Shown one piece after another: positions 8,795 through 14,630 of a stretch of 36,595 nucleotides of DNA. The stretch lies in assembly GCF_015356825.1 (NCBI RefSeq), contig NZ_JAACYW010000094.1, forward strand, positions 1 through 36,595. Reading direction: 5' to 3'. Source of the DNA: Catenulispora rubra. Its GTDB lineage: Bacteria; Actinomycetota; Actinomycetes; Streptomycetales; Catenulisporaceae. The stretch's first letter is position 1. The number at the start of each line of letters is the position of its first letter. Made by a program: the position numbers and the translations under genes. Under the pieces are notes generated by a model, which saw only the letters and a program-made list of their open reading frames with translations, made no database searches and was not told the DNA's origin.

Positions 8795-8823
8795 AATCTA
8801 AGGATTGTTCAACAATCCCGCAA
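8795..8823 (-). promoter_or_regulatory. Promoter of the MFS-glnX-glnH unit with GntR operator in its spacer
   Basis: Read on the minus strand: -35 TTGCGG (8823-8818), a 17-bp spacer filled by the palindrome GGATTGTTGAACAATCC, and -10 TAGATT (8800-8795). The palindrome occupies 8802-8818. The same layout recurs at 9725-9753 and 12367-12395. Predicted transcription starts about 60 nt before the ATG at 8730. A repressor bound in the spacer would block RNA polymerase. That the GntR gene at 9928-10755 encodes the binding protein is inference. Confidence 0.78.
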
Positions 8824-8901
8824 GAGTTCGAGCGGACAATCTTCGGGATCGGATTCGCCGGCGCGGCGGTGTGCTTCTTCGCGGGCTCGCCGGTGCACCG
8901 C

Positions 8902-9717
8902 TCAGGCGACCCGGTACTCCAGATCGCGGGCATCGGTGAGGAACATGTGGCCGGGCTCATGCGTGATCGCGAAGGACGGCGCGGCCCGCATGACAGCGGT
9001 CTGCGACGTCACGCCGCAGGCCCAGAACACCGGGACGTCACCCTCGGCGAACTCCACCGGCTTGCCGAAGTCCGGCCTGCCCAGATCGGCGATGCCCAGC
9101 ACGTCCGGCGCGCCGATGTGCACCGGCGCCCCGTGCACGGCGGGCATCAGGGCCGTGATGGCCGCGGCGGCGTCGACCGAGGCCGCGGGGATCGGACGCA
9201 TCGACACGACCAGCGGCCCGCTGAAACGGCCGGCGGGCACGCACTCGCGGTTGGTGACGTACATCGGCACGGTGACGTCCTGCTCCACGTGCCGCAACGG
9301 AATCCCCGCCTCCGCCAGCAAGGTCTCGAAGCTGAAGCTGCACCCGATCAGGAAGCTGACAAGGTCGTTGCGCCACAGGTCGACGACATCACGTGGCGTC
9401 GCCACCAACAGCCCGTTCTGCCAGACCCGGTAGCCCGGCAGATCGGTACGCAGATCCGCGCCCGGCGCGAGCACCGAGCGCCACGAGCCGGGCTCGGTGA
9501 CCTCCAGCAGCGGACAGGGCTTGGGATTGCGCTGCGCGAAGAGCAGCAGATCGTAGGCGTAGTCGCGGGGCAGGCTCACGAGGTTCGCCTGGGTGTGCCC
9601 GGCGGCGAGCCCGCTGGTGGGGCGCCGGTCGCCGGCACGGAAGGCGGCGCGCCAGCGTGCGGGCGACGAGTCGGCGAGCGAGGGTGGTGGGATCGAGGTG
9701 AGCGGCGTGGTCGTCAT
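8902..9717 (-). CDS. DUF1445 / YcsI family protein (putative hydro-lyase, D-glutamate cyclase-related)
   Basis: A 271-aa protein of the YcsI/DUF1445 family. Conserved blocks are GLAAGHTQANLVSLPRDYAYDLLLFAQRN (split around residue 40), FLIGCSFSFETLL, PMYVTN, GPLVVSMRPIP, HGAPVHIG, VPVFWACGVTSQ and the C-terminal ITHEPGHMFLTD. The same domain forms part of vertebrate D-glutamate cyclase, which makes 5-oxo-D-proline. In Bacillus ycsI lies next to kipI/kipA (pxpB/pxpC), as its counterpart does here. The reaction of the bacterial protein is not known to me. I chose ATG 9717: the predicted -10 ends 7 nt upstream and there is no ribosome site, which fits a leaderless message. A TTG at 9726 would overlap the -10. 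Confidence 0.88.
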   Translation of the reverse strand: MTTTPLTSIPPPSLADSSPARWRAAFRAGDRRPTSGLAAGHTQANLVSLPRDYAYDLLLFAQRNPKPCPLLEVTEPGSWRSVLAPGADLRTDLPGYRVWQNGLLVATPRDVVDLWRNDLVSFLIGCSFSFETLLAEAGIPLRHVEQDVTVPMYVTNRECVPAGRFSGPLVVSMRPIPAASVDAAAAITALMPAVHGAPVHIGAPDVLGIADLGRPDFGKPVEFAEGDVPVFWACGVTSQTAVMRAAPSFAITHEPGHMFLTDARDLEYRVA

Positions 9718-9724
9718 AAGAGGC

Positions 9725-9753
9725 AATGTAAGGATTGTTCAACAATCCGGCAA
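9725..9753 (-). promoter_or_regulatory. Promoter of the DUF1445 gene with GntR operator in its spacer; leaderless start
   Basis: On the minus strand: -35 TTGCCG (9753-9748), 17-bp spacer, -10 TACATT (9730-9725). The palindrome GGATTGTTGAACAATCC lies at 9732-9748, the same place as in the MFS promoter. Only 7 bases separate the -10 from the ATG at 9717, so transcription should start at or next to the A of the start codon. Confidence 0.78.
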
Positions 9754-9927
9754 GAGACTCGGGCGGACGCAGACGCGGCAGAAGCAGAAACGGAAGCGGC
9801 GGCGGGAGGAGGAAGAACGCGAGCGAGAAAGCCAACGCGCAGGCGCGCGGGCGGGCAGGTAGGCGGGCAAGCAAGCAGGGAGCTGGCGCGGATGCGGATC
9901 TGAGCAGGCCAAAGCGACCCCCGAGCA

Positions 9928-10755
9928 CTACCTCCGCTCGTCCCGCTCCAGCACCCCGGTGTAGGCGCCGACCAGTTCGGCCTCGGCGTCGTCTAGGTAC
10001 GTGGCCAAGTTCCGTTCGGCGGCTTCGAAGTCGCCGGCGTCGAGGAGGGTCACCAGGGCTCGGTTGCCGGAGAGGTAGGGCTCGTGGAAGACGCGGGGGT
10101 TCGCCATCACGTGGAACACCAGGCGGAGCTCGGCGAGGATGCCGTCCATGAACTCGTCCACGCGCTCGCTGCCCGCCAGGGAGGCCAGGGCCTTGTGGAA
10201 GCGGATGTTCGCGGTGCCGACGGCGTCCCAGCGGCCCTCGCGCGCGGCCTGTTCGCCGTCGGAGACCGCTTGGCCGGCGCGGGCCAGCGCCTCGGCGGGG
10301 TCGCCGACGGGGCGGCGGACCGCCGCGCACTCCACGATGCGGCGGACGCGGTAGATCTCGGTGACGTCGTCGGCGGTCAGGGTGCGGACGAACACGCCGC
10401 GGTTGAGCTCGTGCACCAGCAGCCGTTCGTGGGTGAGCAGGCGGAAGGCCTCGCGCAGCGTGTTGCGCGACACCGCCAGCGCCGCGCCGATCGCCTCCTC
10501 GGCCAGCCGCGTCCCCGGCGGCAGCTGCCCCTCGGCGATGCGGCTGCGCAGAATGCCGGCCACGAGGTCCGCGGTGCTGCTGCGCCCGAGCAGATGCCGG
10601 TCGTTGGCGAGATCGGAGAAGGCCGTCGCTGTCATGTCGGCGGACACCGCACCCCCAGGTCGTGCTTCGTCGGTCATCGGATCCTGATGCGGACCCGAGT
10701 CAAGGCCCGGCTCCCGTTTCGGATCGCCGGATCGTTCTACGATATCCCCGTTCAC
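9928..10755 (-). CDS. GntR-family regulator, FCD subfamily
   Basis: A 275-aa regulator. The winged helix (about 57-125) shows AGILRSRIAEGQLPPGTRLAEEAIGAALAVSRNTLREAFRLL (in pieces), the GntR signature, then GVFVRTLTADDVTEIYRVRRIVE at the start of the effector domain. The effector domain is FCD-like (NIRFHKALASLAGS, LLDAGDFEAAERNLATYL). Two positions that usually hold metal-binding His in FCD proteins read Asn (GNRAL) and Tyr (ATYL). The GTG start at 10755 overlaps the pxpC stop by 4 nt (GTGA), supporting the long start despite a 40-residue N-terminal extension. It is the likely ligand of the three palindromic operators, one of which drives its own operon. The effector is probably 5-oxoproline or a relative. 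Confidence 0.87.
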   Translation of the reverse strand: MNGDIVERSGDPKREPGLDSGPHQDPMTDEARPGGAVSADMTATAFSDLANDRHLLGRSSTADLVAGILRSRIAEGQLPPGTRLAEEAIGAALAVSRNTLREAFRLLTHERLLVHELNRGVFVRTLTADDVTEIYRVRRIVECAAVRRPVGDPAEALARAGQAVSDGEQAAREGRWDAVGTANIRFHKALASLAGSERVDEFMDGILAELRLVFHVMANPRVFHEPYLSGNRALVTLLDAGDFEAAERNLATYLDDAEAELVGAYTGVLERDERR

Positions 10756-11612
10756 CGCACCCGGAACCGCACCCGATCACCGGGCCGCAGTTGCCCGGCC
10801 CGATCGACGTCCTCATCGGCCACGACGCCGATCACCGGATACCCGCCGGTCACCGGGTGATCGGCGAGCAGCAGCACCGGCCGGCCCGACGGCGGCACCT
10901 GCAACGCGCCGCGCACCATGCCTTCCGGCGGCAGCTCCGCGCTCTCGGTACGCCGCAGCTCGGGCCCGTCGAGCCGCACGCCGATCCGGTTGCTCTCAGC
11001 GGTGACCAGGTACGGATCGGCGCCGAGCGTCCGCAGCGCGTCCGGATCGAACCAGTCGGCACGCGGACCGGGCACGACGCGCAGCACGGCGTCCCCGGCA
11101 AGCCCGCGCACAGGAGCCTGATCCACTAAAGGAAAACCCGTCGTCTCACTCCCGATCGGAAGCACCGACCCGGCGCGAACCGGCTCCGGCCCGAGCCCGC
11201 TGAGCGTGTCGGTACTGCGCGCCCCCAATACCGCCGGTACGGCCAAACCGCCGCGAACGGCGAGATACGTCCGTACGCCCTCAGCCGGCGTGCCGACGAC
11301 GATCACCTCGCCGGGCCGCACCGCGATCGGCCCGTTCATCCCCACCGAACGCCCCCCGACCGTCACCGGGCACGGCGCCCCGGTCAGCGCGACGATCGCG
11401 GCACCGGCGACCCGGACCTGTAAGCCACCGAGGGTGAGTTCGAGGGCTGCGGCACCCTCGGCGTTGCCGACGAGACGGTTGGCGAGCCGCAGACTCCTGC
11501 GATCAGCCGCCCCCGACGCGCCGACGCCGAGCGCGGCCAGCCCGGGACGCCCGAGGTCCTGAACCGTGGTGAGCGGGCCGGGCGCGAGAACCACCAATTC
11601 CGGTGCGGTCAT
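10752..11612 (-). CDS. pxpC: 5-oxoprolinase subunit C (KipA-like, biotin-dependent carboxyltransferase fold)
   Basis: A 286-aa PxpC/KipA protein. The N-terminal signature is LAPGPLTTVQDLGRPGLAALGVGASGAADRRSL; further family blocks are ALELTLGGLQV, VRTYLAVRGG, LGARSTDTLSGLGP, RVVPGPRADWF, SNRIGVRLDGP and the C-terminal ILLADHPVTGGYPVIGVV-like segment. PxpA, PxpB and PxpC together hydrolyse 5-oxoproline to glutamate with ATP. In Bacillus the B and C proteins are also known as KipI/KipA. The ATG overlaps the pxpB stop by 4 nt (ATGA), and its own stop overlaps the GntR start, so three genes form one coupled operon. No pxpA gene (LamB/YcsF family) is present in the window. Confidence 0.92.
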   Translation of the reverse strand: MTAPELVVLAPGPLTTVQDLGRPGLAALGVGASGAADRRSLRLANRLVGNAEGAAALELTLGGLQVRVAGAAIVALTGAPCPVTVGGRSVGMNGPIAVRPGEVIVVGTPAEGVRTYLAVRGGLAVPAVLGARSTDTLSGLGPEPVRAGSVLPIGSETTGFPLVDQAPVRGLAGDAVLRVVPGPRADWFDPDALRTLGADPYLVTAESNRIGVRLDGPELRRTESAELPPEGMVRGALQVPPSGRPVLLLADHPVTGGYPVIGVVADEDVDRAGQLRPGDRVRFRVR

Positions 11613-12280
11613 CGGCGCAGTCCCGACTCCGCGACGAACCGCACCCTGACCCCGGGAACGAACATCGCAGGAGGCTGACGCGCCGCATCCCACACCGCGA
11701 CATAAGTCCGCCCCAACAGGTTCCAGCCGCCAGGCGACGCCTGCGGATAGACCGCCGCGTACCGGTCGGCGATGGCGACCGAACCGGCCGGCACCCGCGT
11801 CCGCGGCACCGCACGCCGCGGTAACCACAATGCGTCGTCCAGACCAGTGAGATACCCGAAACCCGGCGCGAATCCGCAGAACGCAACCGTGTAAACAGGC
11901 GCGCAATGCCGGGCTACGACCTCTGAGACACTCAGTCCCGCCAGCCGCGCGACGACGTCCAGATCCTCGCCGTCGTAGCGCACCGGGATCTCCAGAACGT
12001 CGGCGTCCTCCACGCCCCCGGCTCCGCCGGCCTCGTCGTCCATCGCCCGCGCGACCTCTCCGATCCGCGCGGCGAGCAGCCCCGACGAGGTGAGCGCCGG
12101 ATCGAAACGGACCAGCACGGTCCGCGCGGCCGGAACGAACTCCAGCGCACCGGCTGGCTTTTCGCGCATCAGGGCCCGATACAGCCGCGCGGGTTCGGGT
12201 GCCGCCCCGGCCTTCTCCGCCGCCTCCGCCAGGTCGAGCTCGACCAGCAGCGCGCGGTCCCCCGCGTTCAGAAAGCGCAT
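11609..12280 (-). CDS. pxpB: 5-oxoprolinase subunit B (KipI-like allophanate-hydrolase domain)
   Basis: A 223-aa PxpB/KipI protein. It opens with MRFLNAGDRALLVEL, has EIPVRYDGEDLDVVARLAGLS in the middle, and carries the family hallmark TVAFCGFAPGFGYLTGLD followed by LPRRAVPRTRVPAGSVAIA and GGWNLLGRT. It is thought to act with PxpC in the ATP-dependent activation of 5-oxoproline. I chose ATG 12280 for its fit to the family N-terminus, with GGCAGGG just upstream; an in-frame GTG at 12328 would add 16 residues. It is the first gene of pxpB-pxpC-gntR, transcribed from the operator-bearing promoter about 90 bp upstream. Confidence 0.92.
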   Translation of the reverse strand: MRFLNAGDRALLVELDLAEAAEKAGAAPEPARLYRALMREKPAGALEFVPAARTVLVRFDPALTSSGLLAARIGEVARAMDDEAGGAGGVEDADVLEIPVRYDGEDLDVVARLAGLSVSEVVARHCAPVYTVAFCGFAPGFGYLTGLDDALWLPRRAVPRTRVPAGSVAIADRYAAVYPQASPGGWNLLGRTYVAVWDAARQPPAMFVPGVRVRFVAESGLRR

Positions 12281-12366
12281 CGACCCTGCCCGCCCCGTAA
12301 CGATGATGGACGCGACGAGCTCACACACACCTCACTGGGTCCCGGGACGCGACTGCGCCACTACGA

Positions 12367-12395
12367 ACCCTAACTATTGTTCAACAATCCTTCAA
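12367..12395 (-). promoter_or_regulatory. Promoter of pxpB-pxpC-gntR with GntR operator in its spacer
   Basis: On the minus strand: -35 TTGAAG (12395-12390), 17-bp spacer, -10 TAGGGT (12372-12367). The spacer holds GGATTGTTGAACAATAG (12374-12390), whose core ATTGTTGAACAAT is identical to the other two operators while the outer bases of one half-site differ. It lies between pxpB and the divergent CGNR gene, so it could affect both. Autoregulation of gntR is expected. Confidence 0.74.
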
Positions 12396-12496
12396 GGCGC
12401 GTCTCGGGCACGGCGCTCCGCCACCGGCAAGCCAGGCGCGCCGACCACCTTCTCCAGTTACTGCGAACTACTCGCAGCTGCATATCATTTGCAGTT

Positions 12497-13057
12497 ATGG
12501 AACCGATGGCCTACGCCGAGCGGGCCGTGACGCTGGTCAACACCTACGACCCGAGCACCGGAACCGATCGGCTGGAATCAGAGGACGACGTCCAGCGGCT
12601 GTTCCCGGCGACCTGGACCGTGTCCCGCACCGCCGCGCGCGACGGCCTCCAGGAACTCCTGGAAGCCCGGCCGCGACTGCGGCACGTCTTCGAGCAAGCC
12701 GCGACCGGACACCCGCGCCGCGCGGTCCAGGCGCTGAACAGGCTGCTGTCCGACTTCCCGGTGTCGATGTCGATCAGCGGCCACGACACCGAGGACTGGC
12801 ACATGCACCTGGCCGACGACGACGCCGGGCCGGCACGCGCCTACGTCACCGGCGCCGCGTTCGGCCTGGCGTCCACGGTCGCCGAGCGCGGGATCGAGCG
12901 GCTGGGGGTGTGCTGCGCCGCACCCTGCCGCTTCGTCTTCGTGGACACCTCGACCAACGCCTCGCGGCGCTACTGCTCGGACCGGTGCGCGACGCGGGCG
13001 AACGTCGCGGCGTACCGAGCGCGGGTCAGGGCTTCCGTGGCGAACGACGACCTTTGA
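12497..13057 (+). CDS. CGNR zinc-finger / ABATE-domain regulator
   Basis: A 186-aa protein. The N-terminal ABATE (stress-response) domain spans about 1-130 and includes RAVTLVNTYDPSTGTDRLES and LRHVFEQAATG. The C-terminal zinc finger reads GVCCAAPCRFVFVDTS followed by RRYCSDRCATRANVAAYRAR, with paired cysteines that fit the CGNR consensus. Such proteins are probable DNA-binding regulators, and their ligands are unknown. ATG 12497 is chosen; ATG 12506 is an alternative three codons on. No Shine-Dalgarno site is visible. CTGC and GCAG flank the sequence just upstream (about 12478-12495) and could be an operator. It is divergent from pxpB across the GntR operator. Confidence 0.82.
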   Translation: MEPMAYAERAVTLVNTYDPSTGTDRLESEDDVQRLFPATWTVSRTAARDGLQELLEARPRLRHVFEQAATGHPRRAVQALNRLLSDFPVSMSISGHDTEDWHMHLADDDAGPARAYVTGAAFGLASTVAERGIERLGVCCAAPCRFVFVDTSTNASRRYCSDRCATRANVAAYRARVRASVANDDL

Positions 13058-13086
13058 ATGCTTTCCCGCGAGACCACCGAAGGCCC

Positions 13087-13121
13087 GGTGCGGCCGACGC
13101 ATGGCGAACGCCGGCCGCACC
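13087..13121. terminator. Perfect 10-bp inverted repeat between convergent genes
   Basis: GGTGCGGCCG (13087-13096) and CGGCCGCACC (13112-13121) are perfect complements with a 15-base loop. They lie between the convergent CGNR and papain-like protease genes, as expected of a bidirectional terminator. There is no T-tract, which is common in GC-rich actinomycetes. Confidence 0.62.
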
Positions 13122-13175
13122 AGGTCATGGTGCTTGGTGCTACCTGTTGCTGCGTAAGGTCAGCTCTGCCAGAGG

Positions 13176-14081
13176 TCAGCTCTGCACGAGCTTGCCGACC
13201 GAGTACAGCTCGTCCACGTCACCGGTGGTGAAGAAGCTCCACGGGACGTTGACGTAGCCGTTGTCGCCCCAGCCGGAGCCCCAGCTGTTCTCGATGGTGA
13301 CGCCCTGGTCGTTGTACGCGATCACGGCGACCTCGTGCCCGCCGACGACCGGGTCCCCGCCATCGGTGCCCGGCTGGTAGCTGTAGTCCGACGCGGCCTG
13401 GCCGCTGAGGTCCATGAAGCTCTGCCGGACGTTGAAGCCGACCGACACCGGCAGCCCCTGCGAGATCGAGCTCTTGATCGCGTCCTCGGCGCCGCCGCCG
13501 ACCGGCAGGGTCTGGTAGCCGGACAGCTTGTAGTGCGCGGCGTTGGCGCGCTCGTTGTCGTCCGGCTGGGTGGTGTAGTCGAAGTCGCCCTGATAGTAGT
13601 CGGCCTTGGTGTCGATGCCCTGCTGCTGCTCCATCCCGAGGGCGACGTCCCCGGTGGTGCCCTGGTCGTTGCCCTGGGCGATCTGGGCGTAGATGAACAT
13701 CGGCGCCATCGGGTCGCCGGAGATCCCCTGCTCGTTCATCAGGATCCCGTAGGCGCTGTACCCGGTGGCCCAGGTCACGCAGGAGCCGACCTGACCCTGG
13801 TCGCCCGGGGACAGCGCGTACTGCTGCAGGCTGGCGCCGGCCGGGGCGGCGGCCGGCACGGCGTCGGCGGCACGCAGGCCGCGGGCGTGGGCGTGGGTGG
13901 CGTTCGCGACCAGGCCGGCGTGCTCGGCGGCCCGGGCCCGGGCGATGTCCAGCCCGGTCGCGTAGTGGTGGTGGCGGTGCGCGTTCGGCTGCGCGGCGGA
14001 GGCCGGCGAGGCGGCGACCGCGGTGATCGCGGCGGCCGTGGCGAAGGCCGCGGCTATGCCGACGGTCTTGGAGGTGTGCAT
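13176..14081 (-). CDS. Secreted C1-family (papain-like) cysteine peptidase
   Basis: A 301-aa exported protease. A signal peptide spans about 1-30 (SKTVGIAAAFATAAAITAV, cleavage near ASAA). A His/Ala-rich propeptide-like region follows to about 85, then the catalytic domain. The papain triad is visible: Cys101 in GQVGSCVTWATGYSAYG with oxyanion Gln97, His249 in VVGGHEVAVIAY, and Asn265 in IENSWGSGWGDNGY. No cell-wall anchor is seen, so it is probably released. The ATG at 14081 has AAGGAG 8 nt upstream. An in-frame start at 14240 would translate the tandem repeat and abolish the signal peptide, so it is rejected. It is convergent with the CGNR gene and divergent from the LuxR gene. Confidence 0.9.
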   Translation of the reverse strand: MHTSKTVGIAAAFATAAAITAVAASPASAAQPNAHRHHHYATGLDIARARAAEHAGLVANATHAHARGLRAADAVPAAAPAGASLQQYALSPGDQGQVGSCVTWATGYSAYGILMNEQGISGDPMAPMFIYAQIAQGNDQGTTGDVALGMEQQQGIDTKADYYQGDFDYTTQPDDNERANAAHYKLSGYQTLPVGGGAEDAIKSSISQGLPVSVGFNVRQSFMDLSGQAASDYSYQPGTDGGDPVVGGHEVAVIAYNDQGVTIENSWGSGWGDNGYVNVPWSFFTTGDVDELYSVGKLVQS

Positions 14082-14095
14082 GAGGGAACTCCTTG

Positions 14096-14135
14096 CTTGC
14101 TGGCTTGCTGGCTTGCTGGCTTGCTGGCTTGCTGG
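14096..14135. repeat. Five tandem copies of an 8-bp unit (CTTGCTGG) in the protease leader
   Basis: CTTGCTGG is repeated five times without a mismatch at 14096-14135. On the protease strand it reads CCAGCAAG and ends one base before the AAGGAG ribosome site (14094-14089). Copy number could change by slippage and alter the leader or ribosome access. Confidence 0.9.
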
Positions 14136-14630
14136 CGTGACGGTGGCATGTCTCGTACGCCGGATCGGCAGCGCGGCCCGCAGGTGCTCGCCATCAGGAT
14201 TTTGATCAACTCTTGACATCACAGCCCCAAGTCGGCGCACGGTCCCGGCCGCGCGAAGGCGCGCTGAAGCCAGAAGGGCATGCGGGCCCTGGGAAGTGAC
14301 TGCTGAGGGAAGATGCCAGAGCAGCGGATCCAGGTGATGACGGGCACGCCAGCGCGGCGCGACCCGGTGCCCCTCGTGCGCGACGCGGCAGCGGCTGCGG
14401 TCCGGTACCGATCAACTACGGAGGCTCGTACTAGAGAGGAAACGTAGCAAGTCCCTGTGACCTTCGTCAGCCTGCCGGTTGGCAAAAGCTTCGCAAAGGC
14501 GCCGTACGATGACGCGGAGTAATAGCCCGCCGCGACGAGCCGGCCTGACGGTGCCATGCCAAACGAAAGAGCAACGTCCAAAAACCCGCGTCCGCAATCG
14601 CCGCAGCCCCCCAACCCGTAAGCTCAGCCC
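14136..14630. other. Intergenic region between divergent protease and LuxR genes
   Basis: About 495 bp without a convincing gene. Open frames exist on the minus strand (for example 14219-14614), but they lack a ribosome site, recognisable motifs and a normal actinomycete composition. It probably holds the promoters of both flanking genes. A short palindrome TTGATCAA lies near 14203-14210. No convincing -35/-10 pair was found. Confidence 0.5.

Noticed and set aside
9755..9925. Purine-rich low-complexity stretch with short GGGCA/AGCAAGC-type motifs between the GntR and DUF1445 genes
   Set aside because: No regular repeat unit, hairpin or coding frame with a ribosome site; treated as plain intergenic sequence.
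13157..13185. Direct repeat AGGTCAGCTCTGC (13157-13169 and 13173-13185) at the protease stop codon
   Set aside because: A single small tandem duplication at the gene end; no sign of function.
14219..14614. 131-codon minus-strand frame in the protease-LuxR gap
   Set aside because: No ribosome site, no recognisable motif and irregular codon use; probably chance.
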